Shown piece after piece: positions 8,148 to 16,206 of a DNA stretch of 64,000 nucleotides; the stretch's first letter is position 1; every line of letters starts with the position of its first letter. The notes under the pieces were generated by a model. The model made no database searches. It was not told the origin of the DNA and was given only the letters and a program-made list of their open reading frames with translations. Source of the stretch: Variovorax sp. HW608 (lineage in GTDB: Bacteria; Pseudomonadota; Gammaproteobacteria; Burkholderiales; Burkholderiaceae_C); assembly GCF_900090195.1 (NCBI RefSeq), contig NZ_LT607803.1, positions 372,001-436,000 of the forward strand. Direction: 5' to 3'. The translations under genes and the position numbers were made by a program.

Positions 8148-8386
8148 CGAGCCGCCGAACCTCTGGCCTCAATGGCCCTGTTCATTTCCTCAATCGATAC
8201 GGTTCTTACCGGTCGCCCGAACATTCCCTTGAGGGATTTGATCGACTGCGTCGCTGCAATCAATTCGAATCGCCCGGGTTCCACCTGGACGAATTCGACA
8301 CGATCGCCGGCATCGACGTGCAGCGCTTGCCGGACCTCGGCAGGAATGGTGATCTGGCCTTTGCTCGAAACAGTAGCGGTAGTCAT
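8144..8386 (-). CDS. AbrB/MazE-type antitoxin of the VapC-like toxin
   Basis: An 80-residue protein with an N-terminal SpoVT/AbrB swapped-hairpin domain: TVSSKGQITIPAEVRQALHVDAGDRVEFVQVEPGRFEL. The C-terminal tail (SLKGMFGRPVRTVSIEEMNRAIEARG) is the type that wraps around a PIN toxin. The start at 8386 is chosen because an AAGGAGG ribosome-binding site lies 8-14 bases upstream and the AbrB domain begins right after the methionine. A longer frame continues upstream but is not family-like. Confidence 0.92.
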   Translation of the reverse strand: MTTATVSSKGQITIPAEVRQALHVDAGDRVEFVQVEPGRFELIAATQSIKSLKGMFGRPVRTVSIEEMNRAIEARGSAAR

Positions 8387-8399
8387 CTGAAAACCTCCT

Positions 8400-8434
8400 T
8401 TCCTTACAATAATGTAAGGAAGTCGGCATGTCAA
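8400..8434 (-). promoter_or_regulatory. Promoter and operator of the VapBC-like module
   Basis: On the minus strand TTGACA (8434-8429), a 17-base spacer and TATTGT (8411-8406) make a good sigma-70 promoter. A perfect 9-bp inverted repeat, TTCCTTACA-ATAA-TGTAAGGAA (8400-8421, plus-strand reading), covers the -10 element. Binding of the AbrB-type antitoxin here would block RNA polymerase, the usual autoregulation of such modules. Confidence 0.7.
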
Positions 8435-8454
8435 GAATCCGGGCCTTTGACTGA

Positions 8455-8829
8455 CCCAGCCGGAGGGCATGAATCGTTGGCGTTCAGCGCAAGGCTCTGT
8501 CGGTGCGTGGCGAGCTGCGATGCGAGATCGGCCGCGCGCCGCCCTGCAGCCGCAGCGCGCTCGCAAGTCACTGCAACCTCCACTCGATCAGTCAGAAGAT
8601 TTCTTGCCTCGCGGCGGCCGGCCGGGCGGCGTCTTTTCGGTGTCTGCTTCCTGACGCGCTTCGAGCTGCCGCAGCGCGGCCGCGGTCGCCGCCTGACTCT
8701 CGCGCAGCTGCGCCATCTCGCGCTCGGCCTGCTCCTGCTGGCGCTGCAACTGCGAAGCAAGGTCGCCCGCTCGCTGCTCCGCTGCGCTGACCCGCTCTCG
8801 AAGCGTGGCCAACTCGATCTGGGTCGCGG
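8455..8829 (-). pseudogene. KfrA-like coiled-coil gene fragment (second copy of the 3' part)
   Basis: Positions 8588-8829 encode IELATLRERVSAAEQRAGDLASQLQRQQEQAEREMAQLRES and onwards, almost the same as the C-terminal coiled coil of the kfrA-like gene at 9897-10796. The DNA match runs over about 170 bases (8657-8828 against 9969-10140). There is no start or DNA-binding domain, and similarity ends abruptly near 8830. Downstream on the same strand, 8455-8585 carries another weakly KfrA-like coil (RAADLASQLATH). I read this as a partial duplication that now decays. Confidence 0.65.
8657..8828. repeat. Direct repeat, copy 1 (KfrA coiled-coil segment)
   Basis: About 170 bases closely similar, in the same orientation, to 9969-10140. 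The two copies bracket the HigBA-like module, so the repeat may mark a duplication made when that module was inserted, or a recombination product. Confidence 0.7.
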
Positions 8830-8929
8830 GCCGGAATCCCCGAATGTTGGCTGTTCACGTCACAAATGTTGGAAAGGGGAGACCGCCACCGGCGCGCCAT
8901 CGTCTACCCCGCTGGAGCAGCGACGGCGT

Positions 8930-9253
8930 TCACAGAACGGCTTCCAGCCCTTTGCGCGCGATGATGTCGAGCAGTTTCTGCGACGGACCGCTGGGGCGCT
9001 TGTCGCCCACCTCCCACTTGCGGACGGTGGACGCACTGGTGTTGAGCACCGAGGCCAGCACGGCTTGGCTCAGGTGCAGACGCTCGCGCAGCGCCTTCAC
9101 CTTGGCGGCGTCGTAGTCCTGCACCGGCTCCAGGCACAGCACGTCGTATTTCTGCATCTTGCGCTTGTCGATGAAACCAAGGCGATGCAGATCGCTGGCC
9201 GTTTCGTGGACGGCCTCGAGGATGCGGCTCTTGGCTTTGGTCTTGGTGGTCAT
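8930..9253 (-). CDS. HigA-type antitoxin, XRE helix-turn-helix
   Basis: A 107-residue protein: a basic N-terminal arm, a connecting segment (QKYDVLCLEPVQDY) and an XRE-type helix-turn-helix at about 50-103 (KALRERLHLSQAVLASVLNTSASTVRKWEVGDKRPSGPSQKLL). This is the arrangement of HigA/NadS antitoxins encoded after their toxin. It overlaps the toxin stop codon by 4 bases (9250-9253), giving the inverted toxin-first order typical of higBA. Confidence 0.88.
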   Translation of the reverse strand: MTTKTKAKSRILEAVHETASDLHRLGFIDKRKMQKYDVLCLEPVQDYDAAKVKALRERLHLSQAVLASVLNTSASTVRKWEVGDKRPSGPSQKLLDIIARKGLEAVL

Positions 9254-9621
9254 TGGCAGATCTCCTGCAAAGTGCCGTCGGCAACGGCTTCTTCCAATTG
9301 CTTCGCGGTGCGCGCCAGCAGGTCGGTAGCGATGGCCTGCAAGCCCGCCAACTCCTCGTCACTGATATTCGCCCGGTCGTTCTTCTCGAACCCGAACACG
9401 AAAAACCATCGGTCCCCCTTGTTGGTCGCGACCAGCGTTCTCGCGCCGCCGCGCTTACCGCGACCGGCCAACCCGACGCGCTTCTTCACCACGTCACCGC
9501 CGAGGTCGGCATCGATCAGCCCGGCGACCATCTCCTCGACGGCCTTGCACAAGGCGGCATCGGTCAGCTCCGTCTTGCGCATCCATCGCTGGAAGTGGCG
9601 GGTTTTGAAGGTTCGGAGCAT
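9250..9621 (-). CDS. RelE/HigB-2-type toxin
   Basis: A 123-residue protein of the RelE/PF06296 type: LRTFKTRHFQRWMRKTELTDAALCKAVEEM, then GGDVVKKRVGLAGRGKRGGARTLVATN and WFFVFGFEKNDRANISDEELAGL. Basic residues in the central strand region (KKR, RGKRGGAR) match the ribosome-dependent mRNA-interferase surface of this family. The partner antitoxin follows with a 4-base overlap. A perfect palindrome lies just upstream (9634-9648). Confidence 0.88.
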   Translation of the reverse strand: MLRTFKTRHFQRWMRKTELTDAALCKAVEEMVAGLIDADLGGDVVKKRVGLAGRGKRGGARTLVATNKGDRWFFVFGFEKNDRANISDEELAGLQAIATDLLARTAKQLEEAVADGTLQEICQ

Positions 9622-9633
9622 TCAGCATAATTG

Positions 9634-9648
9634 TGCCACTTAGTGGCA
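9634..9648. promoter_or_regulatory. Operator palindrome of the HigBA-like module
   Basis: TGCCACT-T-AGTGGCA is a perfect 7-bp inverted repeat with a 1-base spacer, centred about 20 bases upstream of the toxin ATG (9621, minus strand). Its place and symmetry fit an antitoxin-binding operator. Confidence 0.6.
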
Positions 9649-9896
9649 TAGCTTGTCCAGAAAGCAAGAGGCTAGGTTTTGGCTACATGGCAACGGTGCC
9701 GCCGTGATTGGAGATCATCCAATTCTTTGGGTGGGTGTCACGTCGCAAGTACCTCTCCTACCCCCGACTCGCTTGACGAACTCGTGGAGAAGCGACGCAG
9801 TCGGGGCGGACATGCATGGTTAGCAGATGATTCGCTCGTTTCGGGCCGCTGCTGCACGCGAGGCGCGTTGGCTCCCAGAGGGCGCGTGGCGGGCGC

Positions 9897-10796
9897 TCAG
9901 CGGGTTGACTTTCCGGTGCGCTGGGACGGCGAAGCCTCTTGCGTCTTGCCGTGTTTGTTCTTGCTGCGTGCTTCGATCTGGCGCAGGGCCGCGGCTGTCG
10001 CCGCCTGGCTCTCGCGCAGCTGCGCCATCTCGCGCTCGGCCTGCGCCTGCTGGTGCTGCAGCTGCGAGGCAAGGTCGCCCGCTCGCTGCTCGGCTGCGCC
10101 GGCCCGCTCTCGAAGCGTGGCCAACTCGACCAGGGTCGCGTGCTCCTGACGCGACCAGGCGGCGGCGGCCTCGGCGTGCGCGGCCTTCTCGGCCTGGAGG
10201 GTCTGCCTCGCGGCTTCGAGCGCCCCGCGGGCAGCCTCCTGATCGGCCGCGCGGGCCTTGTGCTCTTTCGCGAGGTCTGCCACGGCCTGACGCGCCGCCA
10301 CCCGTTCGCGATCGACGTCGGCGAGCAGCCGGCGTTCGTGGGCGACGTGGCGCTGCTCGGCTTCCTTGGCGTCGCGGTGCGCAGCGCCGAGTTCCATCGC
10401 GGCTTTCTCTCGCAGCGCTTCCTTGCTCGCTAAGGACTCGTCCAGGGCCTTGCGCAGGCGCCGCACTTCGGCTTCCGCCTCGCTCAGGAGGCGCGCCGAT
10501 TCCTGCTGCTGCGCGTGCATCTGCGCCTCCATGACCGCGAGTGCCTGCCGAGAGGAGGCCAAGGCCTCGTCCAATGCGACGCGGGCTTGCTCAAAAGAGG
10601 CCTCGCGCTGCTGCAGTTCGGATTGCTGTCCGGCGAGAGCCTCGCGCGCGAGCTCGATCTCTCGCCGATCGGCCTCGGACTTCTGGACCTGGACCTTTTC
10701 GGCTTCGCGCCGCGCGACGTCCCAGAACTGCTCGGCGGCCTGGAGCACGGCGAGTGAGGGCCCGTCGACCTGGGGCCGCGAGTGAGGCGACAACAT
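9897..10796 (-). pseudogene. KfrA-like coiled-coil protein, DNA-binding N-terminus missing
   Basis: From the ATG at 10796 the frame gives about 299 residues, nearly all one long Glu/Ala/Arg-rich coiled coil (heptads with RREAEKVQVQ..., KALDESLASKEAL..., RAGDLASQLQHQQ). This is typical of KfrA, a plasmid-encoded DNA-binding protein with an alpha-helical tail. Normal KfrA starts with a DNA-binding domain of about 100 residues; here only the segment AVLQAAEQFWDVARREAE that follows that domain remains. The frame begins at the edge of the transposition cassette (10784-10840), so the N-terminal part was probably lost there. It could still be translated, but without its DNA-binding domain. Confidence 0.7.
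9969..10140. repeat. Direct repeat, copy 2 (KfrA coiled-coil segment)
   Basis: Partner of the repeat at 8657-8828, in the same orientation and within the longer kfrA-like frame. Confidence 0.7.
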
Positions 10797-11184
10797 TCGC
10801 TCACCCCCGAAAACACAACAAATCAATAACTTAGCGAGGCGAAAAGATCAAGTCTTGTCCGCTTCCAGCGACGCAATAGGCTGCACTTTCGGAGCAACGA
10901 CACCTTTTCATATTTTTCCGAGGTGAACTTGCCGGCAGCGTTCCATCCGTGTGAAATGACCGCTTTCCAACTCATGTTCGGAGGACAGCCAACGCACGTC
11001 TCGCAAAAGGAAAGGCCCGGAGCTGCTACCAACAGCTGCCGGGCCCGAATTACCTTCGGGCTAGCAAAGGATGGGGCGATGTTAGGCCTCAGGGATCAAC
11101 TCGTCAACACCTTTTTTGCATTGTGTCAGTAGTTCGACGCGAAGTATTCATCCTGAAGCAAGAGGCGCAGCGGCTCATGCACTC
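10784..11184. other. Probable end region of the Tn7-like element
   Basis: About 400 bases between the truncated kfrA-like gene and tnsA carry direct repeats expected of a transposase-binding end. GAGGCGACAACAT (10784-10796) and GAGGCGAAAAGAT (10836-10848) lie 52 bases apart. Two further segments share ACACCTTTT (about 10899-10907 and 11106-11114). Tn7-like ends contain several transposase-binding sites of about 20 bp spread over 100-150 bp next to tnsA. The exact terminus and any target-site duplication could not be fixed by eye. Confidence 0.4.
11014..11045 (-). terminator. Strong hairpin, terminator-like on the minus strand
   Basis: GGCCCGGAGCTG pairs with CAGCTGCCGGGCC around a 7-base loop, with a single bulged G, giving a 12-bp GC-rich stem. 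Read on the minus strand it is followed by TTTCCTTTT, fitting a rho-independent terminator that faces out of the transposition cassette towards the kfrA remnant. No gene reading into it from the right on that strand was found. Confidence 0.55.
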
Positions 11185-11907
11185 ATGGTCAAGCCCAAAA
11201 GCGCGAATAAGTCCACCAGGCCGGCCGTTAGAGGTCCCATGGAAGAACCCTACCGTGATCGCGGCTTGGGCAACAGCTATCTCTGGCACGTCTATAGCCC
11301 GCGCGGCAGGACGGATGTGCAACTTCGAAGCGATCTCGAGTACCACCACTTTTTAATAGTCGAGTCCGATCCACTCGTCGTCAGCGTTGACTATGCGCCC
11401 GAGGCTCAGATTACTCGGGTGGCGGGGGAGGACATCGCCAGCATTGTCGATGCGGTGCTGGTGTTGAAGTCGGGCCAGGTTATATGGCGCGAAGTGAAGA
11501 GCGAAACGTCCTTGGAGGCAGGCGCTGATGCGAGAGCAGAACTTCAGATCATGGCGCAACGTCGAAGCAGCGCCATGCACAGGGTGCGTCATGAAGTGTT
11601 CACGGAGTTGGAACTGTACGTTTCTCCTATCCGCCTGCACAACTGGCACCAAGCTATCCCCTGGATCGCGCAAGTTCGGGACTTCCCGCTCGAGGCAGAA
11701 GTGGCCGAGATCGATGATGTTCTCAGATCTCATAGACACCCGTTTCGTTTCAGAGACCTCCTGAATCTAGGATCTTCCGATCGAGAGGCAATTTACGGCG
11801 CCGCGGTCATCAGCGGTATCCAGACAGGGGCCTTCGCGAGTGATATGGATGCTGAGCCCTTCTGTGACCACACGCTGGTTTTCCTGCCGCGGGACAGAGC
11901 CGAATGA
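11185..11907 (+). CDS. tnsA: TnsA-like endonuclease subunit of a heteromeric transposase
   Basis: A 240-residue protein with a restriction-enzyme-like core. Conserved acidic and basic residues are placed as in TnsA: E52 (DLEYHHFLIVE), D89 (SIVDAVLVL), then E103 and K105 (WREVK). A helical C-terminal half (residues about 150-240) would contact the ATPase or transposase. TnsA cuts the 5' strands at the element ends, turning replicative transposition into cut-and-paste. The ATG at 11185 is chosen as the first ATG of the frame; a TTG at 11116 is a longer alternative. It overlaps tnsB by 4 bases. Confidence 0.8.
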   Translation: MVKPKSANKSTRPAVRGPMEEPYRDRGLGNSYLWHVYSPRGRTDVQLRSDLEYHHFLIVESDPLVVSVDYAPEAQITRVAGEDIASIVDAVLVLKSGQVIWREVKSETSLEAGADARAELQIMAQRRSSAMHRVRHEVFTELELYVSPIRLHNWHQAIPWIAQVRDFPLEAEVAEIDDVLRSHRHPFRFRDLLNLGSSDREAIYGAAVISGIQTGAFASDMDAEPFCDHTLVFLPRDRAE

Positions 11908-13835
11908 GGAGGAGCTCTCTACCCAAATCCGTTCGGGACTATTCGAATTGGAGAAAGTTCACCCCGCCCGTTGATGAGGATGAGCGTGCTCGTTTCGACC
12001 GCTATGCCAATGGCGTCAAGCACTACCTTGACGATGGCACGCTGCAGTCCGCTGCGGAGATCGCTGGATGTTCCCCGAGCCGAGTGCGGCAACTCGTGGA
12101 GCGCTGCACGAAGATCGCTAACGACGGTCTGCCGTACGGATGGATAGCGCTTGTAGCGGGCGTCAGGCTGAGCGAGTACACGCGCGCAACGCCTCTGCCA
12201 GAGGGCCACCATGCTGGCCGCAAGGGAAGCGCCGGTTCGTTCTCCGCCTTCCTAAAGAAGCACCCCGACATTCACGAGGCGATCGATGCGTATATCGCGC
12301 GAGGCGCCGCAGTAAAAGGGCGTTCCAAGCTGCCTTTGGTTTTCAGGGTGTTTCGCTATTTCAGACGACTCTGCGAGCAGCGAATCCCTGCGGACCAGTA
12401 CCCAAACAACTCGGAAAGCAGAGGTCGACGATCAATCGAAAGGTATGTCAATGCCTACAAGCTGCGCCACCCTGAGCTCATCGGTCCATGGCACGGCGAG
12501 GACGCTGCAGACGTCGCAAATCTGGGAACAGGACAACACAGCTTCAACTTGGCGAACGTGCCATATTCGGTTGTTGGCATCGACGCCCACGAGCTTCACT
12601 GCGTAGGCACAGTCGTTGTCGACGGACCGGGTGGCCCGCGAGCGATCCCCATCGAACGGATCTGGATCTACGCCGTCATTGACGAAGGAGCACGCGCCGT
12701 GTTGGGTTACTCGGTAGCGGTCGCGTCCGAGGTTTCGTCCGGGGATTTGTTGCGAGCGGTCAGACGGTGCACGGAAAAGTGGGTCCCAAGGGACATCAAG
12801 ATCGGCGGCTACTCCTATTCGCCAGGCGCGGGACTTCCGTACGGCACGATTCCTGGCTTGGGCCCTTGCCGACCCGCATGCGTGAAACTGGACAACGCCC
12901 TGGCTCATTACGCCAAGATCATTCAATCCGATATGCGGCGATCGCTCGGATGCGCGGTGACGTGGGGTGCGGTCGGAAAGTGGTGGCGCAATGCCGTGAC
13001 GGAGCGAATGTTCCGAACCCTGGAAGAGCGCGGCTTCCAGCGTCTTCCATCTTCCACCGGATCGAATACCCAAGACCCGCACCGCGGAAAATTTGTCGAG
13101 GAGGCCACCAAGGGGCCGATCGAATTCTCCGAACTGGTCGACATGGTCGATGTGCTGTTCGCTGAACTCAATGCGCAAAACCACAGCGGGCTGGGTGGGA
13201 TCTCCCCGTTGAAAGTCTTGAGCAATCACGCACGGTCGCCGTATCACGTCATTCAACGTCCTCCTCCGCCTCCGAGTGCATTCACTCCAAAGCTCGGCGT
13301 GGTGGTCGAACGGGTCTGCATCCGGGGAAGTTATCCGAACGGCCGACGTCCGTACTTTGAACTCGATGAGCAGAAATACACAAGTCCCGAACTCGCCGAC
13401 GAATTTCGGCTGATCAAGAAGTATGCGTACGCACATGTGGATCAAGATGACATGCGGCAGATCGAGCTGTATACGGAGCAAGGACAGAGCCTTGGAACCG
13501 CGGTTCCTCAAAGTCCGTATTGGCGCACAACTCCGCACAGCCGCGACCTGCGAAAGCAGATCAACAGATGTGTGAGGCGCGGTGAGATCGAGAACGCCTC
13601 GGGCGTCGATCTCATCGACGAATACATGGCCTTCTGTGCACGCAAGGCCTATTCGGGCAATGACCCGAAGAACCCCAAGATCTCGAGGGCGGCCACAGCG
13701 GCCGCGGCAGCTGCGAACGAGACGGGACGTCCGGTGCGAGCGCGGAGACGCACGACACAGCTCGATCTAGAGGAGCCACCACCTCAGCCTCGGATGCCCC
13801 CCCATATTGGCTCTACCGACTGGAACAGGTACTGA
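11904..13835 (+). CDS. tnsB: TnsB/TniA-like DDE transposase
   Basis: A 643-residue Mu/Tn7-type transposase. A helix-turn-helix lies near residues 48-66 (SAAEIAGCSPSRVRQLVE). The catalytic core spans about 215-385, with D227 (VVGIDAHEL), D330 (CVKLDNALAHY) and E367 (RNAVTERMFRTLEERGF), a D-D-E triad with the usual 36-residue second gap. A beta-barrel Mu C-like region follows, with a basic proline-rich tail (RPVRARRRTTQ) near the end. The protein joins the element's 3' ends to target DNA. The stop codon is followed by tnsC after 2 bases. Confidence 0.92.
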   Translation: MRRSSLPKSVRDYSNWRKFTPPVDEDERARFDRYANGVKHYLDDGTLQSAAEIAGCSPSRVRQLVERCTKIANDGLPYGWIALVAGVRLSEYTRATPLPEGHHAGRKGSAGSFSAFLKKHPDIHEAIDAYIARGAAVKGRSKLPLVFRVFRYFRRLCEQRIPADQYPNNSESRGRRSIERYVNAYKLRHPELIGPWHGEDAADVANLGTGQHSFNLANVPYSVVGIDAHELHCVGTVVVDGPGGPRAIPIERIWIYAVIDEGARAVLGYSVAVASEVSSGDLLRAVRRCTEKWVPRDIKIGGYSYSPGAGLPYGTIPGLGPCRPACVKLDNALAHYAKIIQSDMRRSLGCAVTWGAVGKWWRNAVTERMFRTLEERGFQRLPSSTGSNTQDPHRGKFVEEATKGPIEFSELVDMVDVLFAELNAQNHSGLGGISPLKVLSNHARSPYHVIQRPPPPPSAFTPKLGVVVERVCIRGSYPNGRRPYFELDEQKYTSPELADEFRLIKKYAYAHVDQDDMRQIELYTEQGQSLGTAVPQSPYWRTTPHSRDLRKQINRCVRRGEIENASGVDLIDEYMAFCARKAYSGNDPKNPKISRAATAAAAAANETGRPVRARRRTTQLDLEEPPPQPRMPPHIGSTDWNRY

Positions 13836-13837
13836 CG

Positions 13838-14809
13838 ATGAAAAGCATCAACCCACTTCTTCTTGAAGGTCCGGCTCGGGAAAGCGCATACGCGTCACAT
13901 CCCGTAGTGAGCTGTAGTGCGCATGTCGCCACGCCGGTGGTTGAGGTCACCGAAAAGCTGATCTCACAAGTTGTCTTCACTCGAGAAGTCGGCCACTACT
14001 GGATCGGTGAGCCGCGAATCGGAAAATCATTCGCGATCGACCTTATCGCCGACACCTTGGCGAAAAAATTCCCCGAAGCTCTCGTTCAGATCTGGATAGC
14101 CAAGGACCACGCGAGAGAGTCGGAGACGAACTTCTACGCCGACGTCCTTCTTGACCTGGGACATGGCGCCGTGCGTGGAAACATGTCGGACAAGCGAACC
14201 GATGTGATACAGACCGTCATCGGCCAGTGTCGCAGTGCCAACTGCAAAACCTTCGTTCTGATCGCCGACGAAGCGCAAAACTGGGGTGAGTTTGAGCTTG
14301 GCAACCTCAAGGGACTTGTGAACGACATCGTCAGGATCGGAAAACTCACCGTGGTCACCATCTTTTTTGCCCATCCCATGATTGAGACCGAGCGCACAAA
14401 GATGCTCAAGTTCAACAGAACTGATCTCATCGATAGGTTCCTCGCATTCAGGCACACGTTTGGGGGGATAGGCAGCGGCGAAGACCTCAAGACCACATTG
14501 GATGCATACGACAACCCTCGTCGCCATCAATACCCGGAGGACAGCGGCATCTGCTTCTCCCAGTTCTTCCTTCCCAAGTCCTACGGATTTGGGTGGCGGC
14601 TGGGTCAAGAGGCCGAGGCAGCATGGAAAGCATTTGTTGCGGCGGCGCCGTTGCGAGTTGATCACCGGTCGCACACGGCAAGCATGAACATCGTCGCAAA
14701 GGCGATCCGAAACTTCTTCTTCCTCGCCCAGGATCGCGAGGAGGCTTCGCTATTCGGCGCAGACATCTGGACGACCGCGTTCAGACAGGCTCAACCATCA
14801 CGCTCCTAG
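13838..14809 (+). CDS. tnsC: TnsC/TniB-like AAA+ ATPase, transposition regulator
   Basis: A 323-residue AAA+ protein. Walker A is G57-E-P-R-I-G-K-S64, and Walker B is LIADEAQNW (141-149), with sensor-like regions after it (TIFFAHPMIE). It belongs to the TniB/TnsC class that polymerises on DNA and links the target selector to the transposase. Its stop codon overlaps the next start by one base. Confidence 0.9.
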   Translation: MKSINPLLLEGPARESAYASHPVVSCSAHVATPVVEVTEKLISQVVFTREVGHYWIGEPRIGKSFAIDLIADTLAKKFPEALVQIWIAKDHARESETNFYADVLLDLGHGAVRGNMSDKRTDVIQTVIGQCRSANCKTFVLIADEAQNWGEFELGNLKGLVNDIVRIGKLTVVTIFFAHPMIETERTKMLKFNRTDLIDRFLAFRHTFGGIGSGEDLKTTLDAYDNPRRHQYPEDSGICFSQFFLPKSYGFGWRLGQEAEAAWKAFVAAAPLRVDHRSHTASMNIVAKAIRNFFFLAQDREEASLFGADIWTTAFRQAQPSRS

Positions 14810-16206
14810 TGAAAGCATCGAACCATATGGACAAGAAGCCGTGGATATGGTCGGCCAAGTGGATATTTCCGTATGAAGGCCCCTACACCCAGTTGGCGAA
14901 GCTCGCCGTGGTGAACAGAATGGACGAGCGCAAGCTATCGAGAGTACTTTTCAAGACTGCGGGGAATGGCGGGGAGATCGATGGCGATGGCCTTCATGCC
15001 CGCAGTTTGCTGATCGAGCATCGAGGAATCCGACCCCCTGCGCAGCTCGCCCAGGCTGGCCTCCATCTGGACCAATCCATGCTGGGTAGATTGAGCCCAA
15101 AGTGGTACCGCGCGATCGCCGGGGATGAGCAGTTTCGGTATTGCAGGACGTGCCTGGGCAATGGGTTCGCGGCTTCAGTGTTTCAGATCGATGCTCTGGC
15201 TCGCTGTCCTATTCACGATGAGCCACTCAAGAGCACCTGCGTGAGCTGCGGCGCACCGACGGCGCGCTATGCACTCACGGCGGCAGCTTTTTCCGTTCCC
15301 ATGAGATGCGTCGCGTGTCACGCCATGCTCGCACCTGCGTGGACTCTGACGGACATGATCATCAATTGGAGAAGACCGTTGGCGAGTCGGAGGCTTACTG
15401 CGATGCACCGATGGCTTCTGGATGTCTCCGCGGCATCGATCGATGCGGACCGAATCTTCGATTGGCCCAACCGTGCGGATCCAGCTGAGAGACGTCTCGC
15501 TGCGTTCGAGGTCTTGCGTCGGCTCGTTCCCTTGAATCTGGCCGAACGGTATCTCAGGTCGAGGCCTTCGCGTGTGCGGCAGGTATCCTCCCGGACATTC
15601 GAGCGAGTGACCAAGCCTTCACCAGATTCAGAGCGCTCACGTCGCCAGGTCTACAAGTCGATGCGCCGCCATTTCGCGAGGTGCTTCGGCGTGGATGCTC
15701 GTCATCTCCATTGGCCGTTGGACAATCATCTGTACACCGATCGCTTCGGTCACATACTCGCAAGGGATGGGCGCGTCTCGCCGGACGTCCACGGATTCCA
15801 TCTTTGGCGTTTGCGTTTCGAGTCGGCGCCCATCCATTCAGGCCTGCGACCGCTGGGATTCTCGCTATCGCTGCGCGATGTCGCGCGATTGCCGCATCTC
15901 ATTACGGGCGACCTGCCTACTTGGGGCGGGTTTGTTTTGGCTTGTCTCAAAGCGGATCTCGCGAGTACCGCGCGATGGCAGGAGAGGGTTGGTTCCCCCG
16001 AGCGGAACGCCGCTCCCGAATACGAGGCTTGTGCGGCGTGGACATCAATGCTGCGCGAATTCGCCGCCGATCTTAGCCCCACCACAGACTGGCCGAACAC
16101 TGTGGCATGGGCCATCCTTTCCGATTCCTCGGGCCTGAGCGCCCGATCGCGAATCATCGTCGTGTACTACAACGAAGGCCGGGTGTTAAAGGGCGGGATC
16201 AGATGA
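14809..16206 (+). CDS. tniQ: TniQ/TnsD-like zinc-finger target-selection protein
   Basis: About 465 residues from a GTG at 14809, or 459 from the ATG at 14827. The N-terminal part (SAKWIFPYEGPYTQLAKLAVVN) fits TniQ. A zinc-binding region at about 105-185 shows four ligand pairs: CRTC, CPIH, CVSCG and CVAC. TniQ/TnsD proteins recognise the insertion site or bridge a target-binding factor to the AAA+ ATPase. The C-terminal 250 residues lack an obvious recognised domain and may hold sequence-specific DNA binding. Overlaps the following gene by 4 bases. Confidence 0.85.
   Translation: MKASNHMDKKPWIWSAKWIFPYEGPYTQLAKLAVVNRMDERKLSRVLFKTAGNGGEIDGDGLHARSLLIEHRGIRPPAQLAQAGLHLDQSMLGRLSPKWYRAIAGDEQFRYCRTCLGNGFAASVFQIDALARCPIHDEPLKSTCVSCGAPTARYALTAAAFSVPMRCVACHAMLAPAWTLTDMIINWRRPLASRRLTAMHRWLLDVSAASIDADRIFDWPNRADPAERRLAAFEVLRRLVPLNLAERYLRSRPSRVRQVSSRTFERVTKPSPDSERSRRQVYKSMRRHFARCFGVDARHLHWPLDNHLYTDRFGHILARDGRVSPDVHGFHLWRLRFESAPIHSGLRPLGFSLSLRDVARLPHLITGDLPTWGGFVLACLKADLASTARWQERVGSPERNAAPEYEACAAWTSMLREFAADLSPTTDWPNTVAWAILSDSSGLSARSRIIVVYYNEGRVLKGGIR

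Noticed and set aside
8318..9643. A 441-codon plus-strand frame
   Set aside because: Antisense to the antitoxin gene, the KfrA fragment and the HigBA-like pair.
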